DNA of 64,000 nt from Prochilodus magdalenae (taxonomy: Eukaryota > Chordata > Actinopteri > Characiformes > Prochilodontidae): positions 605,001-669,000 of the forward strand of contig JAMWET010001298.1 in NCBI GenBank assembly GCA_024036415.1, written 5' to 3'. This document shows, piece by piece, positions 23,527 to 35,399 of the stretch. The notes beneath the pieces were generated by a model. The model ran no database searches and was not told where the DNA came from. It saw only the letters and a program-made list of their open reading frames with translations. The number at the start of each line of letters is the position of its first letter. The first letter of the stretch is position 1. The position numbers and the translations under genes are program-made.

Positions 23527-23620
23527 GGCTATATGTAGCAGTCCTAATGAGTTAAAGATCAGCTGCATGTGTGAGTAGCAGAGGAGTGTGGGCGGAGTCA
23601 GGGAAAGTCCAAGTGGAGTA
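23527..23620 (+). repeat. dispersed repeat, copy 2 (partner at 22131)
   Basis: Same ATGTAGCAGTCCTAATGAG, GTGTGAGTAGCAGAGGAG and GGGCGGAGTC layout as 22131-22230. Together with 23325-23526 it looks like one longer repeat, so copy 1 may be its truncated relative. Confidence 0.7.
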
Positions 23621-24589
23621 TCCCCAATGCAGAGAGACATCATGGCAACAATATCTGCTGCTAGAACTCTTAACCAAATACCGTACTCCGTACTCCACAT
23701 TATGGCTGCTCGGTCAGTGGCTGCTGTGTTCATAAATACTAGGCTGTTGCTCATATGTCATATGTGCACGTTGCATTCCTTTTTTGCACAGCCCTGTATG
23801 TTTCGCCAGAAAGACTCGAAGTCAAGGCAAAAGTGATGTAAAATTATATTTTAATCCTCGATAAAGTGCACAATTAGTAGGATAACAATTCTTAGGGAAT
23901 AAAGGCATAGGTCCTGTCTTAAGCCCAGCTCTTAAGCATTCAAACCCTCACAGATCCTGCCGGATATGTGCGGTTGGGGCAGAGGCTACTCCCTGAACAG
24001 CAGGACCAGGACCAAATTGGTGGTGGGGGGAGGAAGAAGGAGAGTGTTGAAATGTTGGCATCTGAAAGCAGTACCACGGTAATGTAAGTTGAATCCTGGA
24101 ACCCTTGTCTGTGATTGGACTAATGAGTGAATGAGTGATGTAGCATTGTCTTCAGCTGTGCGCTACAGCTTTAATTTCTCAGTACCATGCACAGTACTCA
24201 GAACCCATGTGTCCTATGTTCTGTATTTTTGGTCCCATTTTTGTGTTGTTGTGCACTTGGTGTTGCACCATGGTCCAGGAGGTGCTTTGTTAAACTGTGT
24301 ACTTGTATATAGCTGAAAGGCATTTACCTTTAATGGACAATCCACAGCATTAAAGAACAAACAGAGGCCAGTGGCAGCCAGTAACAGGTTGCCACAGTAT
24401 ACATTAGATTTCTTTCTGAATGTTGCCTTTAAGTCGCCATTTCCCAGTTTATGAAGTGAGTCGGCTAAGCCTGGAGTAGCAGTCAGGAGAAGCAGCTGAA
24501 GCAGCACTGCTGTAAACGTACAGTACACTCCACACTCTCCACCCCCACTCAGCCCCCAACCAAGGTCAACAGTCTTCGCCTCCACTGAT
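23621..24589. other. noncoding DNA
   Basis: Frame 23311-23754 (minus) overlaps the repeat above and is not gene-like. Frame 24214-24585 (minus) is open for 123 codons but has no domain signal and no splice or start context that convinces. Confidence 0.45.
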
Positions 24590-24930
24590 TCCTTTAGCAG
24601 TCGGCGTAAAAAAGAAACGACTGATCGGCTGTTTCTATCTCTTTTGATTTTGTTTTATTGTCCGAGGATGAGGGAATAATAACTCGCGCTGGTGTGGCGC
24701 ACAGCATTGTATTTTTCATCCGGCTTTATGGCCTCCGTCTGAGTGTTATGACAGAGCTGAGGCTTGCAGCAGGCCTGAGCCACTGATAAATGGCCGGCTT
24801 TGTACTTCTCCAAAAAGAAATCATATTTCCAGCTCCTCCGCGGTGCACCATGCCGAGCCAGCCGTGATGGGTGGTGCCACAGGACCCAATATAAATGTCT
24901 CCTCGCCACTGAAGGAAGTCATAACACGGA
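24590..24930. other. candidate conserved noncoding block
   Basis: CpG-containing single-copy sequence with a CGGCTTTATGGCC word (24722-24733), like a CDX/posterior HOX site, and TGATAAATGGCC near 24784. No repeat recognised. The 84-codon minus frame (24655-24909) is unsupported. Confidence 0.3.
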
Positions 24931-26520
24931 GAGAGAAAGAGTGTGTGTGTTTGCGTGTTTGTGTGTCTGTGTGCGGCAGAAGTGCCTATATCAACACTAA
25001 ATCAAAGTGACACTACTGCTCGCAAGTTTGGAATCACCGTTTAAAAGTTTGTATTCAAGGTTTTCAGTGCCAGGCATGGAAACGTGGAGCACTGAATTTA
25101 CTGGGTAGGTACAAATGCACATCATTTCAACACTAATAAATTCTGTTGCATCAATAAAATTGCGGCTTACAGTTTACAGCTTTGGGCAATAATTGTACAA
25201 TGCATGTACATACTTTAGTGCAAAGCTTTACTATACAGTGGTGAACAGTGACTCTTAGAGCTAGGCCTCCAGTCCAGGTCATCAATCTCAAAACAAAAAA
25301 AGAAAAATCCCCCTTCTAAAGTACAGCTAGTGCTTCCCTATAGGAATTCTAGCAGTAACACTGGCACAAATGAATGTATAAATCATTTAAATAAAACACT
25401 GTAACTACATTAAATCATGTGGATAATTAAAATACCTCATATACCTCATATTTGGTCAAGTAGGAAATTTATATGTTATGAAATAATAACACAAATTACT
25501 AAATTTATATAAGACACTTTGTACTTTTATGTTTAATCTTCTTGTGTCCTATAAGGTACAAAATAAATCCTTAGGAGACAATACAACATACTCACCCCCT
25601 TAATATCTAGAACCTGTTGAGCATTTCCTAATTAAATTAGATCATTTATTAAACTGTAATTAAATTAGAGCATTAACCATAATGGTTCTATGTAAATGAA
25701 AATGTTTCCAAACATATTGGCTCTTCTAGCTGAAACCTGAACATTCGAATCTTGTAAAAGACATTGTAGATGTTTTATATGACGCTTTTAGTGGACAGTA
25801 ACATATATATTTACTTTGTTTGTAGCAGTTTTACAGTCATTTCCCCCTTTAAGAGGCCTTTACATTCAGTCACCTGGTGTAATCAAAACATGACTGGTTG
25901 TTTCCTTTGTCATTTCCTAATGATGTTGGTGGGTAATCAAAAGCCCTCTATTTCACTTCCTAAAGCCCTAACCTTTGGAGAGCTGGCTTGGCTGTAACTA
26001 GCTTTAACTTTTTTGCTCCCAACCAAAACTTTCAGAATAAAAATATATAGAAGTTTCTATTATAAATATGTGTGATCTCCAGCTCTTCTAATATACCAAT
26101 ATTGTTTGGTGTACAAAGAAATATAAATGAATATAAAAGAGTTATAAATGGTTTAAAAAGAGCTTATTAGTGGTAATCAATTAGGTCATAAACACCTTAA
26201 AATCATTAATAAGCAGCTACAACACATAAATAACTTGGGCAACAATGACGTGTTGTTAGTGTAACACTAAACATGCATACTTTTATACTGTTAAAGATCA
26301 AATTTGGATTCTAACTGATTTTCATCTTTTCCATCAATCTGCATTAACACTGTCGGCTTCAATACATATTCACCACATTGGGGGGGCTCATTTTTGCCAG
26401 TTGTATTAATCTGTTATAACTGCTTATTTATATTTGTGTATATGTATATTTGTTTATAAACTAACTAATAACCAATAACAACATTATTTGTAAACCATTT
26501 ATAAATTGGTATAAAGGTAG
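24931..26520. other. AT-rich noncoding DNA
   Basis: The segment 25010-25070 (CTCGCAAGTTTGGAATCAC) looks like a decayed Tc1-type end but is too short to call. The rest has no repeat family and no open frame of interest. Confidence 0.5.
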
Positions 26521-26545
26521 CCTTATTCTAAAGTGGTACCAAATA
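26521..26545 (-). repeat. terminal motif of a dispersed repeat (TTTGGTAcCACTTTA...AATAAGG, reversed)
   Basis: CCTTATTCTAAAGTGGTACC is the reverse complement of a motif that ends a widespread fish repeat. Related to the plus-strand motif at 55965-55990. The other end of this copy is not visible; the AT-rich DNA from about 26090 with TTATAAATGGTT words may be its body. Confidence 0.4.
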
Positions 26546-26980
26546 TTCTATGTGCTATGATTTATACTACACAAATATATGCTCATCACTGAGACATCAC
26601 TGAGAAAGACTGTAATAAATTAAATACCCAAAATGACTTGAAGAATGACTCAACAAAGTGCTAAACAAATCTCAGGACCAATACACAGACATCAGTTTAC
26701 ACATTTTATTTTAGAATTAGAATGATAATACAGTCAATTTAATAATTTATTTATAAAAGAAGTTATTTTGGTTCTCTAAATACCCAAGAGACAGATCAGA
26801 CGATGCAGGTGTCTAGTTTATATTACTTTAAATTCACGCTGAGTTATTTATACTCAGTTGTACTTTTGTTATGCTAATTTCACATTTCAAAATGTTTTTA
26901 ATGCTAAAGCCATATTTACAGTAGCTCTATTTACAGACGTCTTAGAGTAACTGTGTTATGTTGTGTGTGTCCTCTGCTTA
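26546..26980. other. AT-rich noncoding DNA
   Basis: Nothing recognised. Confidence 0.5.
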
Positions 26981-27130
26981 GACTGCATGTCAGTTAGCTT
27001 GTGTCAAAAGGACAATTTTCATTGATGATTGTGCGGCCCTGATTAGACGTGTCTGACAAGCCTAAACTCAGAATCACTTTGATGTCTGGAGCGGCGCCTT
27101 TTATTGTGAGATCCACTATAATACTAAAGA
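26981..27130. other. candidate conserved noncoding block
   Basis: Single-copy sequence with ATTGATGATT (27021-27030, PBX/HOX-like) and CCTGATTAGACG close by. It has a sharp composition contrast with the AT-rich flanks. Conservation is not testable here. Confidence 0.3.
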
Positions 27131-27744
27131 AGTGAAGGACAATTCTAAACAGGAGTAACCAAAAAGCTACTCAAGGATGAAGCATCGTTGTGTTTGATGA
27201 GAAAAGAGAGACAGAAAACGAGAGACTATTAATTTTAATAACAGTAATAATATCACAATTAAAGAAATCTGTATGATACTACATATCATAAATATGTGTA
27301 TTGTTATTTAGCTGTGTGTGTGTGGGGGGGGTGTGGGTGTGAGTGTGGGGCTGTTCGTAGGTTGGGTGGGTTTTCAAGAAGGCTTTCTGCAGCATTCAGA
27401 TTTCATTGTAGTCGCAACAAATTGAATATATTATCTTTTGTTAATCAGAAAAAACAATATTTAATATGAACATTTATATTTCACTTTATTTAGTCTATAG
27501 TAGTTAGAGTATATAGCTATAATAGAAGTTTAACAAAACCTTCAGTGAACATGAATTTGAGAGGAAATTCAATCTGATCAGCTTGTGAAAAGTGCTAGTA
27601 TGTAGGAACAAGTCACAGTATGCCAAAAGTGCCAGCCCACTTTAAGCACTGGGCCTACCAACCTGGCCTTGTGCCACCTGACGTTCACCTGATGCGGCAG
27701 AACTGGCAACATTGCAAGAATAACCAACCTACAGTAGGTACTGC
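27131..27744. other. AT-rich noncoding DNA
   Basis: A TG/G-rich run lies at 27312-27350. Nothing else recognised. Confidence 0.5.
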
Positions 27745-27960
27745 TTTGGTGCTTGACCAATCAAAACAGATAGAGCAAACTGACCAGTCTAAGTGCACAG
27801 AGCTTCCTGGGAGGTGGAGCTTAAAGAACAGCAACTGTAACACATTTTTTTAAACAGAAGGTGAATACAAGTATGCAGTAGGAGAAAAATTATGTGTTGT
27901 ATGTAAATCTATTCTAGTTGACCTGGCAGAAATAATGAAGAACACTGAAAAGCAGCACAA
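27745..27960 (+). repeat. dispersed fish repeat (MITE-like), degenerate
   Basis: GACCAATCAAAACAGATAGAG, GGTGGAGCTTAAAGAACAGC, GAAGGTGAATACAAGTATGC and GAGAAAAATTATGTGTT appear in the order of a common teleost repeat that I recall. The ends are not resolved. Some of the frame 27620-27853 lies in it. Confidence 0.45.
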
Positions 27961-28849
27961 ATGAGTAAGTGGGAAATCCAGGTCCAAGTCATTCCTTTAA
28001 CCCAAAACTCCCTGAAAAGGTTAAGCTACAAACGGTTCAACTGTGAAACATTTATGTACTATGGTTTATCAATGCTGTGACTGATACCTTCATACCAAAT
28101 GAACCAATCTGAATTCAATTCAGTTCAATTCAGAGAGATGCTTGATAGCTGGGATAGATCTGTACTGTCTTGCTTAGGCACTGGACAGGAAACGTGTGGG
28201 TGCACAGTTAGTTGTGTGTAAATTTGCATATAGCACGATGAGGGCCTCATAACACGTTTTTCTTTTTAGGAGCCCTCCCGTGGAGCGCTTGCAGAGATTT
28301 GGGGCAAATATCCTACTTTAACAAGTTTTATGTAGACCAAAATGTGGGTTAAATAAGAATGGCCAATTTACTGGGATGAGTGTGCTTAGTATTTCTACTG
28401 ACTCTGAGCTGTCCACCGTCAGAGGAGCAACACCAAGATTTGTCAAGCAGTGCAAAAGTAGATTTTAGTAGTGTAGTGGAGTTATTGAGGGCACTGGCTG
28501 TCGCATCCATTTAAGCTAATAGAAGAGTGAGCTTCACCGCGATGAGTGAGCATACAGGGCATTTTTAAATATGTCTTCTTTTTGTATATTAATGAGGATC
28601 ATGAGCGACAAAGGACTAAAGTAGTTAGACACATCTATTACCAGGCAGGCTGTTTAAACTGCTGCCCTGCTGCATAGCAAGCACACTCAGCCCGCGATAC
28701 AAGCAGCAGTCTGGGCACGACATCATGTGCCAGAACTTAGAGTTAGATCTTTCTTGGTTGTAAACAAAGCAGCTTGCCATTTCTCCTTCAAGCCTCACTT
28801 GGTGAACAAAGTGGAGCACTTTGTAGTCTTAACTTCTTTCTTGTTAGTA
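27961..28849. other. noncoding DNA
   Basis: No gene or family recognised. 28120-28135 has TTCAATTCAGTTCAATTCAG, a short pentamer-like run. Confidence 0.45.
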
Positions 28850-29180
28850 GAGGAGCCCAGAAGTTCCCTTCGCTAATGTGGGGGTTGTTTTTTGCCATTT
28901 ACCTCCCCCCCAACCCAACTTCCAAAGTTGCCCCCTGGCCCCTTGCAGGCCTCTTCCCCTTCGCAGTTAAAGCACACCTTCTCGCTAAAGGTCAGTGGGG
29001 TCACACATCTGCATGTGAAATGTGAACCCTTTGACATTCCAGGGCTGGTCAGAGCCCCGCCGAGCCCTTTTGTTAGCTCAGACGCTAAAGTTCGGCCTAA
29101 CAAGCTCCCCGCAGAACGAAGCGTGGTAACTTTAGCTGTCTCTAGCGGCCCGCCAGTAAACAGAAAAAGATAGTGATTAA
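28850..29180. other. candidate conserved noncoding block
   Basis: C-rich then CpG-containing single-copy sequence (e.g. AGCCCCGCCGAGCCC near 29052). Overlapping open frames on both strands (28892-29173 plus, 28873-29253 minus) follow from low stop density in GC-rich sequence. Neither has a domain signal. Confidence 0.3.
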
Positions 29181-29649
29181 TGATTTGGTAATGCTTAAGC
29201 GTAAGCGAGGGCGGATAGTATATCTGAAGCAATGCTATGAAATTAATGGCCACACACTGCAGGATTGTATGGATTTGTTTATGGGAATGTTATGGGACAT
29301 GCTTTGACTGATATGACACATCAAGAAAGTTTATAATATCGTGTGGAATACCAACGCATGTCTCAACTGCTTAAAGGGGTTTAAAGTGCTTGTATGTGGA
29401 ACCATATTCTAATGTCAGATACATATTATTTTATAGTAGTAAATAATAATGCAACAGGATGTGCAACACTATTGCTTTGTGACGGTCTATTATCCTTCTT
29501 CCCTTTCCTTCTTTTTCTTCTTTCACTTCTTTAATTTATATAATTTGTGTCTACTAACTTATCCTGCAAGATACTGACACTGATCCAACTCTGGAATGCC
29601 TGGCCTGATCAGTAATGATGTGCTTGTATAAGGCTTTTGATCTGCTGGG
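29181..29649. other. noncoding DNA
   Basis: Mostly AT-rich, with a TTCTTTTTCTTCTTTC pyrimidine patch near 29500-29530. Nothing recognised. Confidence 0.5.
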
Positions 29650-30200
29650 TTTCTACAGCAAGAACCTAGCAACACCCAACAATCCATCAGGAATATCACA
29701 GCAAACACCTATTAAAACTAGTCACCTAGGATACCATACCAATTACATAGCAAAACCCTTACAACCATTCGAAACACCATAGCAACCACCTGGTATACCA
29801 TAACAATGGCCTAGCAGCACACTACCAATCACATGGAACACCATAGCAACCACATAGCAACACCCTAGCTACCATCAGTAAATCCATAGCAACTATCTGG
29901 GACACTCAAACAACCACCTACCGATACTCTAGCAACAACCAGGCCAAAACATCTGTAAGAATATCATAACAACCTAGCAACAGTTAAGTCACCTGGGACA
30001 TCATAACAGCCACCTAGCAACCACCTGGTACACCGTAGCAATGATCTTCTCAAATAACAAAGAAACCAAAAAAACACCATGGTAAGCACCGAGCAACGCC
30101 CTAGCAACACCTTAGCAACCACCTGGAATATCACAGCAACAACCCTGCAACACCCTAGCAACCAGATAAAATACCATAGTAACTGCCTGTGACCCCACAA
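29650..30200. repeat. degenerate minisatellite, CCATAGCAACCACCTAGCAAC-type
   Basis: About 25 or more copies of short words such as CCATAGCAACCACC, CTAGCAACACC and ACCTGG run from 29665 to 30190. The unit looks like 20-32 bases (two half units). The minus-strand frame 29964-30200 is a shadow. The same ACCTAGCAACACC-type repeat is known as a dispersed fish minisatellite. Confidence 0.85.
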
Positions 30201-30313
30201 ATTGCTCTTAAATCACTTCAGCAGTGCAGTAACTCTCCAGCCCAGGAAATGAGCTTCTCTGGTTGAAATAAGTACTAAAGGATTGACTAAATAACAAGCT
30301 TAGCATTCATAGC

Positions 30314-30720
30314 ACTGTGCAGAAGTCAGAGAGCGCATTTCATTCAATTAACTTCCAGTCAAAATGTCAATTTCAGTGGACAAGTTTAAAAATTGAAGAC
30401 AGAGAAAATGGGAGATCTAACCATCACGCAAGAGCTGGTAGACCACAATACTGTCACTGTCAGATAAACAGCACTTAAAGCTTTCATCTTTGAGAAAAAA
30501 GAGAACATCAAGCTCTGCTGGTGCTTCAGATCCTTCCACTATGAGAAGACAACTGAATGCCCTGGGTCTGGAGGGATGAGAACAACAGATAGACAAAAAA
30601 GAAGATAATTTGCTCATTTCAACAAATAAGCTGCAGGTGTTCTCAGAGCAAAGAGATGTCCACTTCAGAGGCCACTAAACATGTGACTACTTGGATCATG
30701 AGAAGCAGAAAAATGTAAGA
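30314..30720 (+). mobile_element. Tc1/mariner-like element remnant, family copy A
   Basis: Starts at CTGTGCAGAAGTCAGAGA and shares a series of words with copy B (54369-54895) and copy C (60063-60700): GATAAACA.CACTTAAA, GAGAACATCAAGCTC, AAATAAGCTGC..GTGTTCTCAGAG. Copy A has the best-kept middle; copies B and C keep a stretch resembling the transposase DDE end. Confidence 0.65.
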
Positions 30721-30728
30721 ATGGAAAT

Positions 30729-30808
30729 ATAATAAATATATATATATATATCCTGTGTACATACAAACATACGTGTGTGTGTGTGCGTGTGTATATGTGT
30801 GTATATGC
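30729..30808. repeat. compound AT/GT microsatellite
   Basis: (AT)n followed by interrupted TACATACA and GTGTGTGTGC runs. Confidence 0.9.
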
Positions 30809-30839
30809 TCATAAAAGCCAGGCATTAATGTCGAGATTC

Positions 30840-31423
30840 AATCAACGGCTTCATTTTAGCATCCCTTGGCCGTAGTTACTCCGAGCTCCATCTTTGCCTG
30901 TGGTTAAAGTGCACTGTAAAAAACCCAGAGAATCCCTTCCCCACAGCACACTCCCTTTTTATGATGTCCATAAAATGGAAGAGTGCAGCTTAACTTGAAC
31001 TAATAATATCAGGGCTTACAGGCCGTGATTGATGATCTCCAAAGTGAGCAGGATCGCTCTCATCTTTCTTCAGATTTTTATCACTGACTTGTTTGCAGTC
31101 ATGTGCAATCAGAAGATCCAGGAAGGGTAACAAGTGTTTGATATATGATCTTCAAGCCACTTTTGTCAGAGATGCATTTCTTTGTTTCTGCGCTCTTGGC
31201 CGCCATTGGTTTTTACGCGCATGATGCCTCCGACATGCGTACACTCTTTGTTTATTTTTGCGCGCTCCCTCTCTTTTTCTCTCTCTTTTTCTGGTGGTGG
31301 GAACATCTACTCTTTGGGGATGGGCCAAGAGGTGAGCCAAACATTTTTCCAGTTTTGCCAAGAAAGGCAGCGAAAAAACAACAGTAAACCGCAGCAACAC
31401 CCCCCTACCCCCCGCCCCCGAAC
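30840..31423. other. candidate conserved noncoding block
   Basis: Single-copy DNA with CpG-containing patches (31180-31290) and homeodomain-like words: TGATTGAT at 31026-31033 (PBX/HOX-like) and CCATAAAATGG near 30969. Frames at 31145-31499 are unsupported. Confidence 0.35.
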
Positions 31424-31475
31424 ATCACACACACACACATACTCCCTCTTATACACATACACACATAAACCCCCT
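31424..31475. repeat. CA-rich run
   Basis: CACACACACACA plus CATACACACATA, imperfect, flanked by C-rich sequence at 31398-31420. Confidence 0.8.
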
Positions 31476-31489
31476 TCACATCCTGCTAT

Positions 31490-31950
31490 CAGAGACTAAA
31501 GGGCTTTTCGTAGGAGGAATGGGCCCTTGCCTCCCTTTGAGGACTTAATATCCTTCATAGTGTGCCAAGAACGCACATCTTTTTAAATAATATAAATCAC
31601 GTTTATGGGTTCGGCTGTTTGTCTATTTTAACTCCTCTTCTGCTTGTGGACTCCAGAGGAAATCCTTCGCGCCATGGCTGGGATTTGCTCGCTGTGTGGA
31701 TGGAGCCACTGGTGGGCCGAGGGCTGTCGGCAGCTCCTCTGACAAGTCGTTCTTGTGGCCCCTGGCACTTTAAATAAGGCATCTTGTCTGACACGGACAG
31801 CACTTTGGCCTTTCACGTTTGACTTTCCAGGCCTTTTCTCTAAAAGGGCGCAAGTGTTGCTTGGCCCCCGGAGGGTTGCAGCCGAGCTTTTGCAAGAGAT
31901 GTGTTCTTAGCCTTGGCTTTCAACACAGTTTAGACACGTCGCTGAATGGT
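31490..31950. other. candidate conserved noncoding block
   Basis: Long repeat-free stretch with balanced composition. It includes CACTTTAAATAAGGCATC (31767-31784) and CTTTGGCCTTTCACG near 31803. The frames at 31562-31816 on both strands overlap each other and lack features. Among the best candidates in the window for functional noncoding DNA. Confidence 0.35.
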
Positions 31951-33088
31951 GACATCAGATTTGTACAACACTCGTAAAGATAAAGGTCCCAAGAAGGATT
32001 CTTTGGAGCACTGTCTCAGAAGAACAACATGCTTGGTTCCCTACAGAACCCTTCTAAACCCTTCTAATTGACTTCTAATACAGTTTTTGATCAATATGTG
32101 TGAGAAGTTACAAAGTTTGAAAACCTTACCATAATGGAAGTCCTCAATGTGAACTATCATTTATTGCAAAACCAAATGTCCAATGAGCCTTCAGCTTTTT
32201 TTATTCATTAATAAGTAGCACCATCTAATTATAAAATTCAGATACCTTATAAAGATACTTATATGCATAAGATGCATGTATAACTGGCAGGGGTACATCC
32301 ACGTAATCTCCATAGGGACGCACCAGAAGTAAAACGGTAGACTCTAAAGCATCAATACTCAAGCCTAAGATTACCATACACCATGCAAATTCTCGGTTCT
32401 TCCCCCATTTAAATTGACCTTGGTTCATTACGTTGCCATTAGGAACACATGTATTATGTGATGGTCCACACCAAATAAGGAAATTCAACACCAGAGACTG
32501 ATCATGTTTCTATCTAGCAGCATGTCAGTGCATCATCTCCCTGTTTTAATGTCTCCATCCATCCAGATGGTCACATTGTTTCTGTAGCATGACCTGTTAA
32601 TAGTGGCAGAGGAGCACTAAAAGAAATACAATAAAGGTAAAGAAATGCACACAGCACATGGATCATGGAATATATTACATCAGCAACTTAAGTGATTACA
32701 TTCAAACCGACAAACCAATTATACAAAAGCAGATGTGAAGTAAGGGTTGTTGTTGGCTTGACTGTAATAAACCTAAACATCAGCAGTCTCATTTTCATGC
32801 ACAGTATATATTTTATATACACTAGGAGTGTACCTTAGCTGTTTAGTGTAAAGCCCATTGTACCAAAAGCAAAAGACCCAGAATCATACAAACACAAACA
32901 AAAACTTTGATGTAGATCTTCTCCCAGTGAATTCAGAACATAACTGGACTATGACTCAGTGATTGCTACCACCAGTCCTTCCCTGAGGTTGACATATTGC
33001 CACCATAACAGCCATGGGTGTAGCAGCTCTTTCATATGTTTCACCACCCCTCTAGCAACCTTGTAAAAAATCTTGGCACTGCCCCTGC
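31951..33088. other. noncoding DNA, with a possible GAACCCTTCT-type repeat
   Basis: 31980-32085 contains AGGATTCTTTGGAGCAC and ACAGAACCCTTCTAAACCC, words of the dispersed repeat seen also at 35800 and 41490. The rest is AT-rich. The frame 32225-32491 (minus) has no domain signal. Confidence 0.4.
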
Positions 33089-33376
33089 CATACACAATGT
33101 CAAGCTCCAGAAGTGGAAACATTTTCCATGATCAAACACCTTTGGGATGAGCTGCAGTAGTTTCTGCAAGCCAGACCTAACAGCCCAGCATTGGTACTTG
33201 ACCTAACTAATGCTCTTGGGGTTGAATGGAATCAAATCCATCTGGAAAGCCTTCCCAGAAGAGCAGATGCTGTTATTACAGCAAAGAGGGCTTGCAATTA
33301 ATATCCCATTCATTTTAATTAATAAAAGATTTTGGAAGACATGTTGAACAAGCTGGTGTCTTGATATATCTGAACA
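33089..33376 (+). mobile_element. Tc1 element internal-deletion derivative (C-terminal end)
   Basis: It begins with CATACACAATGTCAAGC (normally upstream of the catalytic core), jumps to TCCAGAAGTGGAAACATTTT and then to AAACACCTTTGGGATGAGCT. From there it follows the end of the transposase frame and its 3' untranslated part (GAATGGAATCAAATCCATCT, CCTTCCCAGAAGAGCAGATG), finishing near GAACAAGCTGGTGTCTTGAT. The catalytic core is deleted. Confidence 0.85.
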
Positions 33377-34205
33377 CTGACATCTAGGTTCTCAGACTTG
33401 ACAAATCAAGACAAACCAGTAATGGCCAGTAGTGATCATCCACTGGAAGTGCAGTTTAGCTGATGGGACATTACTTGAACCGTGCAACAAAACACTGACG
33501 TAACAAAGCCATGAAGACTGTATGCTGTCAGGAGTTGTCATGAGCAATTCTGTTCAGTAAGAGAACAGTGTCATGTTACCAGTAATTGTTATGACAGATG
33601 CCATAATGTTTGATGCTTTGAAGACCTCAACCATGAAACATCATGACAATTAAAGGTAGATAATATTACACTGTTATATAATAAGGCACAACTCATGGCA
33701 GCATATGATACATCTGCACTGACAATTTTATAGCATTCATGTGTCAATGTTAAGTAGTAGGGTTCAAACAATGGGTTACCCCATGTCTGGGAATCCAGTC
33801 CTCCACAAAATACATAGGTTCAATGTCATTTAAAGGTTTCCTTAGAACTTTACATATAAAAAGACGCATATGTTGTTTGACGTGTATGTCCAAAGTGTCC
33901 CAAATGAATGGATTTGTGTACTTTATGGCGCATCCACTGCAAATACAGATATTGCAGTGTGTACACAGAACCATAGCACCTCTATAGAGAAGTATGAGGG
34001 GTTCTCAGTGTGGTAGAACCGTGACTTGGAGTGGACAGAGAAGAACTCGCTCAGGTCGAGGTGATCGCATGTGAGGACAGAAGTGAATTGACATAAATTG
34101 TAAACAGGGTCGACGTGGCCTTGCCTGTCCGTGTCCTCTATGAAGCTCAGCTGCGCTAACAAGAGCCATTTCATATTCATAGCACTTGCTGTCCTCAAAC
34201 CCTCC
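33377..34205. other. noncoding DNA
   Basis: No repeat family or gene recognised. Small minus frames (33589-34198) lack features. Confidence 0.5.
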
Positions 34206-34325
34206 CCTCCCTTTCTATCTCTCTCTCTCTCTCTCTCGCTCTCGCTTTCCTTCCTTCTTTCTCTGTCTCATCTCTTTCTATCCTTCTCTCTCACTCCAAT
34301 CCCCTCTCTCTCTCTCTTTCAAGCA
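34206..34325. repeat. CT-rich tract
   Basis: Interrupted (CT)n with TTCC/TTTC variants. The Ser/Leu-rich plus frame (34131-34451) runs through it and is a shadow. Confidence 0.9.
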
Positions 34326-35399
34326 AAGCAGGACTACCTCCTCCACTTGTCGGAGGCTCCTGAAATGATTGATTGTTTCTCAGTGTGTCCTGACAGGATA
34401 TGTAGTAGCGTGGGGCCCCTGGGGTCCAGGACGACGGCGCCTTCTGATTAAGACCCCCGCAGTAATCATTCCCACCAAGCCAACACAACACACGTCAACA
34501 GCACAAAAAAGGGAGCAGAGCGAAACACTCCGCTTCATTCCTTAAAGATAACGCCGGAATCGCCGACCACAGAGCCCACTGAAAGTTTTCTCATTCAGAG
34601 CGATTGTATTCTTGCCGGGGTTAGGGTGCAGGTTATATCAGTTGCAATACAAAGAAGGGAGAAAAGCAAAAGGTCCTAAACCCAATAAACTCCAGCTTTC
34701 CTTCATCAATGTAAACCAGACAAGGCTTTAAACCTATTATGCCGGTGTAATAGCATTAAAGATAGAAATCATATTGTTCCTGAGAAGAAGGGAAGGGAAA
34801 TGAATGGACTCCAGTCAGTGTCACATGAGGGAAGCAGGAAAGAATTCAAATCACGCTGAAATTCGGAGGCGTATCTTGCAGGGATTTGACTTGCAGGGTC
34901 ATTGCGCCAGCAAACCTGGGAAATAAGATCGAGTGAACCCATTCAAATAGCAGCCGCCCTTAATCTATCATTGTCTTTGCAAGCACATCAGAATAATCCA
35001 CTGTGAACTCACAAGAGTTGCACATTTTCTATGGAGCACGCTTATCAGATTTTCATGGAAGCAGTGCATTCTTTTCGTCTGAAACAAGAATTTACGAGGG
35101 CCTTTCCCAGCCACTGACCTGCCAAACAGAACATAACTTTCTCTGCCTTTTATACCAATCAAATCTACATGACATAATCCCAAAGCCTTGCATTTCTATG
35201 TGTCCTAACAGATTTGACCAAATACTGGAAAATCCCTAGTGCTTAATGTATAATGTGTTTTTAGTCCACCTTACTAGCAAGGGAAAAACACAAGAGGGCA
35301 ATAGATCTACAGCATCACAATGACACCCCTAATTCAGCATTGTGTTGTACATGAATGAATCCTCTAAATAAGTCATTTTAAATCAGTAAAATAGAGAAT
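34326..35399. other. single-copy DNA, candidate conserved noncoding
   Basis: 34500-34790 has balanced composition and no recognisable repeat (e.g. AACGCCGGAATCGCC at 34551). 34800-35260 is similar but less distinct. Frames 34968-35183 (minus) and 35003-35239 (plus) overlap and are unsupported. Confidence 0.3.

Noticed and set aside
24214..24585. 123-codon minus frame with a hydrophobic stretch
   Set aside because: No signal peptide with a matching start context, no domain, no splice context.
25010..25070. Tc1-type terminal repeat (CTCGCAAGTTTGGAATCAC)
   Set aside because: Only about 20 bases resemble such ends and no transposase remnant is nearby.
29964..30200. Arg/Val/Leu-rich 78-codon minus frame
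   Set aside because: Within the AGCAAC minisatellite; the period of the peptide follows the DNA repeat.
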